DNA of 64,000 bases, taken from NCBI RefSeq assembly GCF_003576645.1, contig NC_044921.1, forward strand, positions 27,487,796 through 27,551,795. The letters run 5' to 3'. The translations under genes and the position numbers were made by a program. This DNA is from Ipomoea triloba (Eukaryota > Streptophyta > Magnoliopsida > Solanales > Convolvulaceae). Numbering within the stretch: position 1 is the first letter of the stretch; each line of letters begins with the position of its first letter. Below are positions 11,443 to 23,913 of this stretch, piece by piece. The notes beneath the pieces were generated by a model, which saw only the letters and a program-made list of their open reading frames with translations, was not told the origin of the DNA and did not search any database.

Positions 11443-11942
11443 TGTTGGTGTTTATATTCTATATGGGTGTGTAAACCTATTTACAAGCTTATGTATATCT
11501 ATATCTCCTTGCGGGTGTGAATGGTGGTTGCTTAGCATTCTTTTGCTAATGGTTCTTTGCGTGTTTTCCAGGTTTGGAGTAGTCTATGCGAGAGCGCGCT
11601 AGAGTTTCTCTATCTGAGGATGCGTAGACTTAGTTATGATGTTAGACTTTGAGTTGTTGGGCCTGTGTGCCTTGAGATATTATTATGATATACTCTTGAT
11701 TAGTCTTTTGGGTATTTTTGGATAATTATGGATTATGTTTGAGGATTTATTCTGGATTATTTATATGACAGCTTAGTTTATCTTTATGTTTAGCCTGTGC
11801 ATCTAGGCTGTGCTTATACCTAGATGTGGCATGACGCCCTTAAGTTTTAAATTCGCTTCCGCTACGTTTGGTTTTGGTTGAGATAGGCAGCTGTTGTGCT
11901 AAGTTTTATCTATCTCAGCCTGTGTGAGGTTGGGGTGTCACA

Positions 11943-12636
11943 CTCAAACCTCCTCACAAAGCTTCACCTCCACCTTGATCATCTTTTCCCCAAAAGATCC
12001 CCAAAAGAACAACATAAGAACTTGTATAAAGATTATGAAAGTAACGTGATGCAAGGTCTATTCCTAGAGATAAATGCTTACCCAAACCTCAACAATTCTA
12101 AAAGAGCAATCTTGACTTGAATCTTGAAGATGAAAGTGTAGGATTCACTTTAGGGTTCTTTAGAGGTGAAAGGAGTAGGAAGAATTATTCTTGCAGGAAA
12201 TGAAAAGGGAAATAGGGTTGCGAGAAAAAGGCTTTTATATTAGTAGGGAAAGATCACTACATATTATGTATGTATCAACTAGGGTAAGATATAAAATAAT
12301 GGGCCCTTATAAAATGGGTCATACATTATTTATTATACTACTAGTTTGTAAGGAGTAATTCTTCCAAGAAGAAATATACATATAGATTGGGCCATTATAT
12401 AAATACTCTTACTTATAAGAATTGTAAGGATCCAAATTAGAATAAATCTCTTACAATGATTAAATCAAGAATTGGGCTTGTGAATAAAATAAATAAATTT
12501 CGGGTTCAAGAAATATATATATATATATATACATATATATACATAATTGGAAAGACTAAGCCCAATTAAATCAAATAATTCATCCGGCGGAACGATTACC
12601 GGTCTCAAGGCTTGAACGAATTTACGGGGTGTTACA
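11943..12636 (-). mobile_element. Tekay LTR fragment E0, the insertion host of E1
   Basis: This is the 5' third of the same LTR family as E1 but on the minus strand, matching 48020-48755. On the minus strand it starts TGTAACACCCCG at 12636. Its other part was displaced by E1 and lies left of the window. The flanking TCAAC (12637-12641) is the predicted target-site duplication. E1 and E0 are therefore in opposite orientation. Confidence 0.8.
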
Positions 12637-12647
12637 TCAACATCAAG

Positions 12648-13344
12648 GTAATTTCTCATCTTTTAACTATTTATCCTTGAATATTCATGAGTTTGGAAGA
12701 GCTTGAATGTCAAATTTGTTCTACATTACCTTGCATGATTTTGAATGATTTGAATGATTAAATTGGTTTATAATGCTTCATAGAACTATCCTTTGATGTT
12801 TTCTTTCATTATTGATGGTTACATTGATGGATTGTTATGTATTTTTGAGCTTCAAGTGTGAACACCATTGATGAACAAATGGGTTTGTTAGATTTCTTGT
12901 TGAAATTATGAAATTGATGCTTGAATTGATGAATAAACTTGTCGTAGAACTATTATATGCCATCAATTTGACATTTCACATGCTACATTGCCCACATTAA
13001 ATTTTCAATTTCAAACCTTAATTTTTGAATTTGGGGAAGAAAATGAAGTTGACTTTTTTAATTTCTTGACTTTTGTAGTTGACTTCTTATTTGACTATCA
13101 AATTGAAATATCTTATGATGAATTTTTGCATGTGTGTGATAATGGAATGATATTGTTGATATTCTTATGCTAGAATTGTCCAAAATATAGGGGAAACTAT
13201 GGCGAAATTTTCGAAAACTCTTAGCCCTATATGTTTGAAATCCATTATCTTAACAAGGAATTTTACACAATTACAATGGTGACTTCTTAGAGAAATAATT
13301 ATTCAAAACCAATTACCATGAATGTTAATCTCTACAATTTGTAG
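12648..13344 (+). other. Putative 697-nt intron before the Athila ORF in D
   Basis: A CAAG|GTAA donor at 12648 and TTTGTAG| acceptor at 13344 bound AT/T-rich sequence. The ATG of the following ORF lies one base after the acceptor (13346). Element B has the same arrangement with the same 697-nt length. This is inferred from consensus splice sites only. Confidence 0.5.
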
Positions 13345-13345
13345 G

Positions 13346-13892
13346 ATGGGACGCTCAAAGGAAATCGCAAAGAAATCAAAGCACGATCATGGTGAATCAA
13401 GCCGGTCGAGAACACGGCAACAAGCTACAGCTCAACAAGCTCCGCAGGAGCCGGGGTAAAGGTCATTACGACACTTGACACACATCCAACTTACAACAGG
13501 GGATAACTATAAAGGGAAGCAGCTTTCAATTGGCCGTCACTTCGACGACAATGTTTTAAGAGAGTTCGGTTGTTTGGACGAAGTAAACGGGCTTCTCAGG
13601 CACTCACAGCTCCGCCATTTGTTTGAGTAGAGAGGACTTACCTATGCGTCTATCACTTATGAATTCTTGGCGACCTTAGAAATTCGAAAGGAAATCAACA
13701 ATGCAAGAGAGTCCATTTCGTTCACACTATTCGGCAACCACTACAGTATGTCGGTAAACACTTTGGGTGTTACGCTCGGATTCCATGATGCCGTGAGCGT
13801 GTCCATGCCATATTTTAGGGACTTTAAGGAGGATTTTGATTCAGAGGCAGTAGCTAGGCAGTATTGGAGAAGCATCACCAACAATGCCCCAT
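13346..13892 (+). pseudogene. Broken Athila-specific ORF (plant retrotransposon ORF-1 type)
   Basis: Starting at the ATG after the acceptor, the frame encodes a lysine-rich N-terminus (MGRSKEIAKKSKHD), then a region close to residues 45-145 of the B protein (LATLEIRKEINNARESISF, VNTLGVTLGFHDAVSVSMPYFRD). In-frame stops TAA (13457) and TAG (13628) break it, and it ends at about 13892 against an AT repeat. B has TGG where D has the TAG at 13628. The family function is unknown. In Athila elements this ORF lies downstream of pol and is sometimes called env-like. It cannot be functional here. Confidence 0.72.
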
Positions 13893-14573
<681 letters not shown>

Positions 14574-14940
14574 AGCCTGTTTGGTTGAGTGTAGTTTGGG
14601 ATGAATTGCAATTCATTGAATTGCAATTCAGTGAATTTCCAAACTACACTGTTTGGTTGGAGGGAATTGCAATTCCCTCCAAATGAGGAATTGCAATTCA
14701 TGGGGTACCCCCATGAATTCCCCACGAATTGCAATTCGGTGGAGAGGAGGAGCAATTGTGTTTATGTAAAGACAATTTTGCCCCTCCTCTTATACCCTTT
14801 GTTTTTTTTTTTTTAAATTTAAAAAATTATTATTATTATTATTTTTAAATAATAATATTATTATTATTATCATCCTCATTATCATTATTTTTGAAAGAAT
14901 TATTATTATTATGATACTTATTATTATTGTTATTGAAACA

Positions 14941-14985
<45 letters not shown>

Positions 14986-15201
14986 GAAAGAATTATTATT
15001 ATTATTACTACTACTAAAACATATACTACAACATAAGGGCATTTTAGTCATTTTGTCGCTTCTTACCTCTCAATTCCCTGCACTTCTATTCCTGCCTACC
15101 AAACACTGTAATTTCAATTCCTACTTTATTCATTGAATTGCAATTCCACCGAATTACAATTATTTTCCCCCCTAATTCCTTCATCCTAACCAAACGCCCT
15201 G
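14574..15201. mobile_element. Non-autonomous TIR transposon (MITE-like)
   Basis: The left end GCCTGTTTGGTTG and right end TAACCAAACGCCC form imperfect terminal inverted repeats (GGGCGTTTGGTTA on the opposite strand). The interior has palindromic GAATTGCAATTC motifs repeated near both ends and an (ATT)n core at 14828-15010, with no transposase. This fits the GGCGTTTGGTT class of plant hAT/Harbinger-related MITEs. The target-site duplication is not clear. Confidence 0.6.
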
Positions 15202-16250
15202 TAAGTGGGTATGTTCTGATTAAGCAGAACTATAGTAGCAAGCAAAGTTTATCGGGGCAGTGTTACGTTCTTCTTCATCGAGCTTCGGAGAGTTCACCGA
15301 CAACCTTTGAAGTTGTTCAGCATCTTTCAGCGGCAAAGCAGACGCTGTTTCGTAGCCATGGAGTCAAGTCCAAGGCTCGGAGAGATCTTCCCATACGACG
15401 GCATCGCTATACCTTAGTGCTACAGCTCGAGTCAGCACTCTCCAGTAGCGCGCGGGCTCGTCGGCGGACGGCGACGGCAGTTCATTAGACAATGGCAACG
15501 TGCCGGAGCACGCCCTACAAGCTCGTCAGCGGTGGTTCGTGGGACGAAAATGACGTGCCGGAGCAACACCCTACGGCGGAGCAACAATGAATGGGAAAAA
15601 ATTAATTCCCAGGTGTAGACTGAGGCCGGCTGTGAAGTTGGAACAGTAGTGGAAGGAGATCAACTTCTAGGAAGATTAATTCCCAATGTTCTAATTTCTG
15701 GCAATAGTAAGGCCGATGCGAAATCAGACAATGGAGGTCAACTTCACGGAAGATTAATTCCCAATGTCCTAATCTCCGACGACAGCGTTACCGGAGTAAC
15801 GGCGGTTCGTGGGACGACATTGACGTGCCGGAGCAACGTCCTGAAGTGCGAATCCAAACAATGGTGGAAAAACCCAAGAAATCTATTCCCAGGGAGTTCC
15901 GGTCCATTGTTGATGACGACGGTGAGTTTAAGAAATGGTGAAATGCATTTCAGAAAATCAATTTCTGGGTGATTTCTATTCCATGCCTCACGTATCTTGT
16001 TTCTCCTTCCTGCAAACAAAAAAAAAATCAAAAATAGTGCTAAAATTACCTTGGGGGAAGATCATCTGCGGAGATCAATTGCAAGTGGTTTGATGATGTT
16101 CTCTAATTCTTGACTTAAAAAATTGTGAACTGTTGGGGCTATTTATAGTTGCAGAAGGAGGAATTTGAGTGTGTTTGGACTCCAAATTGGTTGCCTAATC
16201 CATATCAGGTTACGATCTTGTGGTTGATTATGTGGTGATCTAAATTTTAA
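15202..16250. other. Unidentified GC-richer island with a possible leftward promoter
   Basis: Composition is markedly less AT-rich than the flanks. GACGTGCCGGAGCA and GGAAGATTAATTCCCAATG motifs recur (for example 15671 and 15750). A minus-strand frame of 95 residues (15744-16031) has no family I recognise. A perfect minus-strand TATA decamer CTATAAATAG lies at 16139-16148, about 100 bp upstream of that frame. It could be a host gene fragment or an unlisted element's end. Confidence 0.3.
16139..16148 (-). promoter_or_regulatory. TATA-box-like decamer
   Basis: CTATAAATAG on the minus strand, the same decamer as at 26907-26916. It is positioned upstream of the unidentified minus-strand frame at 15744-16031. 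Confidence 0.3.
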
Positions 16251-17284
16251 TGGTGAACTAAATTAACGGACTAAATGTGCTTAAATTTAGGCACTACCGC
16301 AAATAAGTTTATGCATAAGTCCAACTTAATAAGGAACTACTATAACTCCATCCAAAAATATGCATTACTAAAGGCATAATAATAAAATTGCATAATTCAA
16401 AACAAAATATTATGCTTAGGACAAATATGCATAAAATTAGACATTAAACTCATATATCCTAAACAAATTGCATAACATAAAACAATTTTAATGTATGAGC
16501 TTTCAAAGTATAAACTTAATATTCAAACACTAATGAGTCAAATCCAAAGGGATCCAAATTAATGAATATATACTTTGAAATTTTCAAACTTTAAACCCAT
16601 TACAAAATGTTTTAATGCAACACACTAAATTTATGATAAATAGACCGAATTTATAAATTTAAACAATATCTAACCAAAAAAGTATATATTGTCATTTGTA
16701 AAACAAAATCTCACAAACCCAAATTACATAATTAAACTTAATATTATGTATTTAATGTGATTAAATGCATAAAACTATCTAAAGAGTATGAATTTACACT
16801 AAATATTTCGTATTCATGGTTAACAAAATATGTGCAAAAAGAACTAAAATCATAATTCAAAAACTAAAAGAATGATGACATAAATGGCAATAGTCAATTG
16901 CCTAGCAAATATGTTTTTCCAAAATTACTGAATTGATTCAAAACCACTCTCCATAACCCAATTAATAATATTATTATCATTAATGAAAAAATTACAAATA
17001 ATATAAAAAGAAATAAAATAGCCATAATAGTATTATTAAATGGAGACTAAATGAGGAAAAATAATGGTTATAACCGCTAACTTTAGAAACATTTTTGGAT
17101 ATAATTTTGAAAACTTGATAAAATTTGAAGTCCGAAAAACTTTAATGTCAAGAAAATGATAATATTTATAATATTTTCTTAACTGGAACATTGTCATATG
17201 AACTTAATTGGAAACAATTCAGGAGTCATAACTGAATACCATATTAATATTAATATTATCATTAATTAAAATATTTAATGGTAA
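16251..17284. other. AT-rich non-coding tract
   Basis: Very AT-rich sequence rich in ATTATG, CATAAT and TTAAT words. I see no ORF, terminal repeat or RNA gene. The same flavour continues at 20092-21417 and 22970-23160, so one old AT-rich unit may have received both Helitrons. Confidence 0.5.
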
Positions 17285-20091
17285 CTAGTATTTTCACCCG
17301 TGCGTTGCACGGAATGAATTTGTTATAATATTTTAAGAAATATTTGAATCGATATACAATTATATAAATTATAACATCGAATATGAGTATGAATAAGTGT
17401 ATAAATGCAATTATAGTATGAGTCTTCCTTGCATGCAACAAATATCACAAATGAAATCCCGAAATGAACTTAAAAAGGCTTGACTCGTGCGCCGACAACT
17501 GCATGCACGAATGTCGTTTAGAAAATTGGTTGGCCTTGCGGGTTGAATTATGCCAAATTTTCATATTTTTTACAATATTACGCAGACCATACCATAATAC
17601 TATTGGTCTGTTTTGGGCGGGAAGTTAAAACTGAAGATAATGTTTTTATTAATAGTATAGATTGCATTGCAGAGAAATATATATACTGAATTACTACCAT
17701 TAGTAATTCTAGTCTAGAATTGTATTACGAATAGGAACGTAGGGAAGAATATATTTTATTAGAATTCTATTTTAATTTACAATTGTGTTAGAGATAGGAA
17801 TTGAATTACCATATTTTACAATATTGCACAAACCATAATATTATAGGTCTGTTTTGGGCGGAAAGTTAAAACTGAGGATATTGTTTTTATTAGTAGTATA
17901 GATTGCATTGCAAAGAAATATATATACTTAATTATTACCATTAGTAATTATAGTCTAGAATTGTATTAAGAATAGGAACGTAGAGAAGAATATATTTTAT
18001 TAAGAATTCTATTTTAATTTACAATTGTATTAGGGATAGGAATTGTATTACCATATTTTACAATATTACGCAAACCATAATATTATAGGTCTGTTTTGGG
18101 CGAGAAGTTAAAACTGAGGATATTGTTTTTATTAATAGTATAGATTGCATTGCAGAGAAATATATATACTGAATTATAACCATTAGTAATTCTAGTCTAG
18201 AATTGTATTACGAATAGGAACGTAGGGAAGAATATATTTTATTAGGAATTCTATTTTAATTTACAATTGTATTAGAGATAGGAATTGTATTACAATATTT
18301 TACAATATTACACAAACCATAATATTATAGGTCTGTTTTGGGCGTGAAGTTAAAACTGGGGATATTGTTTTTATTAATAGTATAGATTGCATTGTAGAGA
18401 AATATATATACTGAATTATTATCATTAGTAATTATAGTCTAGAATTGTATTACGAATAAGAAAGTAGGGAAGAATTTATTTTATTAGGAATTCTATTTTA
18501 ATTTACAAATGTATTAGGGATAGGAATTGTATTACAATATTTTACAATATTATGCACACCAAAATATTATAGGTCTGTTTTGGGCGGAAAGTTAAAACTG
18601 AGGATATTGTTTTTATTAATAGTATAGATAGTATAGATATAGATTGCATTGCAGAGAAATATATATACTGAATTATAACCATTAGTAATTCTAGTCTAGA
18701 ATTGTATTACGAATAGGAACGTAGGGAAGAATATATTTTATTAGGAATTCTATTTTAGTTTACAATTGTATTAGGGATAGGAATTGTATTACCATATTTT
18801 ACAATATTACGCAAACCAAAATATTATAGGTCTGTTTTGGGCGGAAAGTTAAAACTGAGGATATTGTTTTTATTAATAGTATAGATTGCATTGCAGAGAA
18901 ATATATATACTGAATTATTACCATTAGTAATTCTAGTCTAGAATTGTATTACGAATAGGAACGTAGGGAAGAATATATTTTATTAGGAATTCTATTTTAA
19001 TTTACAATTGTATTAGGGATAGGAATTGTATTACCATATTTTACAATATTACGCAAACCATAATATTATAGGTCTGTTTTGGGCGGTAAGTTAAAACTGA
19101 GGATATTGTTTTTATTAATAGTATAGATTGCATTGCAGAGAAATATATATACTGAACTATAACCATTAGTAATTCTAGTCTAGAATTGTATTACGAATAG
19201 GAACGTAGGGTAGAATATATTTTATTAGGAATTCTATTTTAATTTACAATTGTATTAGAGATAGGAATTGTATTACCATATTTTACAATATTACGCACAC
19301 CAAAATATTATAGGTCTGTTTTGGGCGGGAAGGTAAAACTGAGGATATTGTTTTTATTAATAGTATAGATTGCATTGCAGAGAAATATATATACTGAATT
19401 ATTACCATTAGTAATTCTAGTCTAGAATTGTATTACGAATAGGAACGTAGGGTAGAATATATTTTATTAGGAATTCTATTTTAATTTACAATTGTATTAG
19501 GGATAGGAATCGTATTACAATATTTTACAATATTACGCACACCAAAATATTATAGGTCTGTTTTGGGCGGGAAGGTAAAACTGAGGATATTGTTTTTATT
19601 AATAGTATAGATATAGATTGCATTGTAGAGAAATATATATACTGAATTATAACCATTAGTAATTCTAGTCTAGAATTGTATTACGAATAGGAACGTAGGG
19701 AAGAATATATTTTATTAGGAATTCTATTTTAATTTACAATTGTATTAGAGATAGGAATTGTATTACAATATTAGGCACACCAAAATATTATAGGTCTATT
19801 TTGGGCGGGAAGTTAAAACTGAGGATATTGTTTTTATTAATAGTATAGATTGCATTGCAGAGAAATATATATACTGAATTGTTACCATTAGTAATTCTAG
19901 TCTAGAATTGTATTACGTATAGGAACGTAGGGAAGAATATATTTTATTAGGAATTCTATTTTAATTTACAATTGTATTAGAGATAGGAATTGTATTACCA
20001 TATTTTACAATACTACGCAAACCATAATATTATAGGTCTGTTTTGGGCGGGAAGTTAAAACTGAGGATATTGTTTTTATTAATAGTATAGA
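17285..20091 (-). mobile_element. Non-autonomous Helitron (minus strand)
   Basis: Read on the minus strand, the element begins TCTATACTATTAATAAAAA at 20091 and ends CTAG at 17285, preceded by a CCGTGC/GCACGG hairpin about ten bases before the end. It sits between A and T (20092 and 17284 complements). These are the diagnostic Helitron features: 5' TC, 3' hairpin plus CTRR, AT target and no duplication. No Rep/helicase is encoded. Most of the body is a 242-bp tandem array whose every unit carries the 5' terminus. Confidence 0.85.
17577..20091 (-). repeat. Eleven-unit 242-bp tandem array of Helitron 5' ends
   Basis: The marker TGTTTTGGGCG or its variant occurs at 17609, 17850, 18092, 18334, 18576, 18833, 19075, 19317, 19559, 19797 and 20039. 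Spacing is 241-242 except one 257 and one 238. Each unit contains the reverse complement of the Helitron start and of ATATCCTCAGTTTTAAC. Only one 3' hairpin is present, at the left end. Confidence 0.92.
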
Positions 20092-21417
20092 TAAGCAACA
20101 TTATAATCACCATTAACATTTACCAATGAAAACCAAATTATGATAATACACCTTCTTAATGTTTCCATATTTTTAAAGATAAAATATATGACTAGTCCAA
20201 ATTAGCGGTTCACTATAGTTGTAGCATTAATTATCAATAATAACAATACGAGATAATTAATGGCATACCTTAATGATCCAAACCACATCTTCCCATTGTG
20301 CTAGCAATGATGATGATCTACAAGAGAAGAAAAAAACTCCATTAGTAACCTCAATGCAGCATCCAATGGTACATAAAAGATTTATTGGTAGGACTTAATT
20401 ACCAAGATTAATAGTCATGTAATAAAATGAAGTGACATGGGTAATCTTACCAATGTACCATATATAGCAGATTACCATGAACCAATAATTATTATGAAAG
20501 GTAATAAATGAAATTAGCCCCTAAACTTGATAACAATAATTAATAATGCCAATTAATAATAACTAAAATAAAGGCAAAATTGTATTTAAAGGATGTCATA
20601 CACTAATCTCAATTTACCACATAATAATTAACATTACTATTATAATACTTAGGGAGACTGAATTTAAGGTAATAACTAATTTACCATTATATACAAACAA
20701 TATACAAACTATATTGCTTTAAAATTAAAGAATTGATAATATTATTAAGGCCCTGAAAACTATTGATAAATTAAAAAAATATAATTAACTTACACAATAG
20801 TTATAATTCTTAATGGCCAAACTAACAATTAATCTTAAATCCTTAATGTCTCAAAAACATACCAAGACAATAATTATAGCACTTATTTGCTCAAATTAGA
20901 CCTATTATTCTTAATGGCCCAAGTGAGCTATAACATGGATGGAAAACGGTCTAAGTACTGAAATAAATCCAAACTCAATATTATTACCATCAATGAATAC
21001 CATTAACAAAAAATGGTAGATAGTAATAATTAAAACTTAATAACCATGTTATAAATCCAAAATGAGCTATAAATATTATTAAAATATCAATAAAAAACGA
21101 TAGGATCCATACTTTAATGGCCCCATATAGGTCCCAAATTAGCTTGTTCAAAATAGGTTTTAAAGTCCCAAGAGAAATATAAGACTTAAATATGCCCAAA
21201 ATTAAATTGGAAACCAAACAAGCTACTTTAATAGGCTATAATGCCCTAAATTAGCTTTAAGGATCCAAAATTGAATAATATATACTATGGGTGAATAATA
21301 TGCTAAATTCAACCTTAATGCATGTTTTAATGAATGTATAATTGAAATAATAATAAAATATTTGACAAATATACATAGCATGCTCGAATTTGCATATTAA
21401 TGTATTATTAACTCATA
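20092..21417. other. AT-rich non-coding tract between Helitrons
   Basis: No supportable gene or element boundary is seen. Frames are short and of low complexity. Confidence 0.5.
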
Positions 21418-22969
21418 TCTACTATACTAATAAGAGACAAAGAGAGTTAAGTCTAAAATGGGTAAAAAAATGGCGGTCAAATTATTTAATCAAATGGATG
21501 GTTCAGATGAATTATTTAATCAAATAGATGGTTAAGATAATTCAGATTAATATTATTAATAGAGATTACCTAATATAACCTTACTTTTATGATTATCTGT
21601 TAAGTTTTCCGTTAAATATTCTCTTCTCCGTTAATATTCCGTTAACTTTTAACTTACCCATTAATTTCTATAAGAAAAGTCTTAGGTTCGAACCTCATCT
21701 CAATCAAATTTGACATAATTAAGTTTCTCACTCTATTTTACTTTTATTAAATTAAATAAATTAGTAGCTACAACAAAAAATGATACATATGTATTTTTTT
21801 AATTTAGAATTATGTGTCTACAATACCTTTATTTGAAAAAATTATTCATTATCAAAAAATTAAATTAAATAAGAGAAATAATTTCATTAGTTATATTATC
21901 TTTATTTTCTCTCATGCAAATATTCTTTACATTCAAATTTATCAATTGATATTCATTACATTGTCCATTATCTTATTTTTACAATATATTGTAATTAAAT
22001 ATCAAAGTTATACTACAAAATAATGTTATATATTTATTTACCAAGTATTTTATTAATACTATGAAAAACATTTAAATACTTTGAAGCTAATTATATTAAC
22101 TACTTGGGGATTGGTTGACAAAGAGAGTACTCAAATAATAACCCAACAAATTGAAGCGGAATCACTCTATTTTACTCTTATTGAATTAAATAAATTAGTA
22201 GTTAACCAAAAAATGATACATATGTATTTCTTTAATACCATGAAAAAAAATAAAAAAAAAAATAGTTTGAAATCAATCATATTAACTACTTGGGGGATTT
22301 GTTGACAATGAAAGTACTTAAATAACCCATTACCCAGCAAATTGAAACGAGAAACTACCTTTTAATATCTTTGGAATACATAATATTTTAAATTTTCAAT
22401 TTTTTATTAATTTATTTAATCTTTTTTCTTAAATTAGGGATTTCTTTATCGACAATAACTCATTCAACAATAATGGCTGAAGCAAATGAACCCCAAGCAG
22501 AACACCTAAAGGAAAGTCCATACCTCCTATATCATAATCTCATTGCATGACGTTGTCATCTATGCTACCAACAATAACTAAATTGCAAATAACACACTAC
22601 CAACAAAAAGGAAGAGAACATATAGTAAAGATGAAGACAATGACAATGTTACTCAAAAGAGAATTAAGAACACTTAGAAAAATTCAAATTAAAAGTAGTA
22701 TTTATTTAGACTATCATTTTTAGACCAAATATTTAGACTATCGATTTTACAAGGTTGCAAACATTTATTTTAGTAATAATTATAATGAATTTTCTATATT
22801 ATCTTGGATTCATATACTTTGAGTTAGATATTTAAATAAAAAAATTAGACATTCAATTACCCATGTATAAACTTCTCCTATATAATCTTGCATTGATATA
22901 CTTTCAAATATTTATTTAAATATAAACATTGGGCATTAACCCATTTGCGCAATGCGCGTATAAAACTAG
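21418..22969 (+). mobile_element. Second non-autonomous Helitron (plus strand)
   Basis: It begins A|TCTACTATACTAATAAG at 21418 and ends CTAG|T at 22969, with a TTGCGCAATGCGC hairpin shortly before the end. The roughly 1.55-kb body has no Rep/helicase and carries a diverged internal duplication (ATTAACTACTTGGGG near 22096 and 22284). Its end sequences differ from the 17285-20091 element. Confidence 0.75.
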
Positions 22970-23780
22970 TATCCTTAAATAAAGTGCAATACTTTAGGCA
23001 ATTTAATATACACCTCAATATTAAATTAAAATTCAAATAGCAAATTAAATACTTAATATTTGTCTAAAGTTGAATGATAATTTAATAATAGAGTTAAGGA
23101 GAAATTAAATTGAACAATTAAACTAGAAGAAGTCTAAATATGATAAAAGAAATCTAAAGCAGACCCAAATAAACCAAATAGGCCCAAGTTTTTTTAGGGT
23201 TGTCCAGGTCTGGCCGAATTGGGCCAGACCCTACCCAAATAATATAACCCATAATCCTCATCTTCTTCATGTTTAATTAAAACCAAAAGACAGAAGCAGT
23301 AAGTCGAAGCAGCAACGACGCCATACGCCCAACAGCACTGTGTACCAATAATTCTTCGATGGAACTCATGGAAGTTTCCAAAACAGGCTCTCGTAATCCT
23401 ATCCTATCCTATCCTATCTATAATAAAGCAAAATCCTAGCCACAAAATTTTCCCTCCAAAGTGTGAAAGCAAAATGAAGAAGAGGAAAAAATACAGTCGT
23501 TTTGGGTTTCTTTTTTTTTTTTTTTTTTTTAGTATTCGAATTTATTAAATACATTAGGATTTAAATGGGCGTTTTTTTTTTTCATTTTGAATTCGAATTC
23601 ATTAAATAATTTGTTATGAATTGAAAACAGACGGCTCTTCGTTTTCCATTACATTTGACAGATTGTGAATCTTGAATGCAGGTGATATCCTACTTGGTTC
23701 CTACTTTGTTTTTAAAACAAATTAATCAACTGTATTTATTACTGTATTAGAAACATAATAAATAACAAAAACAGTGTAAA
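22970..23780. other. Unassigned region with a pentanucleotide repeat
   Basis: AT-rich sequence followed by a more balanced stretch (23160-23480), a short (CCTAT)n tract near 23396-23420 and a poly-T run at 23511-23531. No ORF or terminal repeat is convincing. Confidence 0.45.
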
Positions 23781-23900
23781 TGAAACCAGGATATGTTCAC
23801 GCAGTTCGGAGCACTTTTCCTACATCTGCGAGGCTACACAAAGGTGAAACCCAACTCCACTAGATGATCAAAGATGTTACAAGGTTCACCAGATATCCAT
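23781..23900 (-). mobile_element. Possible Copia-type LTR U5 remnant
   Basis: On the minus strand, the text around TAGCCTCGCAGATGTAGG and CCGAACTGCGTGAACA resembles a motif common in U5 regions of plant Copia LTRs. No LTR end could be placed. It may mark the junction that truncated element C. Confidence 0.25.
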
Positions 23901-23913
23901 CCACAATGATGGC

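Larger units (their letters stand above)
5307..11942 (+). mobile_element. 3' LTR of E1, interrupted by a solo LTR and an assembly gap
   Basis: The LTR starts with TGTAACACCCCG at 5307 (repeated at 7135 in the artefactual copy) and ends GTGTCACA at 11942. It is split by another LTR (7323-9471) flanked by GATTT and resumes at 9472 with the sequence found uninterrupted in the E2 LTR. A 565-N gap falls inside it. It contains a GC-rich block (about 10320-10530) with repeated GCGGAGG and TTCCGCAAG motifs. The five bases after it (CTCAA) are the predicted target-site duplication, whose partner is outside the window. Confidence 0.85.
12637..13892 (+). mobile_element. Athila-type fragment D
   Basis: The sequence matches the reverse complement of element B (about 62800 down to 61550), including a long non-coding stretch and the start of the Athila-specific ORF. 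It is cut on the left by the E0 LTR and ends abruptly at about 13892, where AT-rich unrelated sequence begins. Confidence 0.8.

Noticed and set aside
10420..11602. Plus-strand open frames of 249-366 residues
   Set aside because: They run through the N gap or lie within the LTR. Similar frames appear in every LTR copy on the matching strand without protein-like conservation.
14845..15136. Poly-Asn and poly-Leu frames
   Set aside because: Translation of the (ATT)n core of the MITE-like element.
16010..16049. GT...AG interval as an intron of the minus-strand frame at 15744-16031
   Set aside because: At 40 bp it is shorter than functional plant introns.
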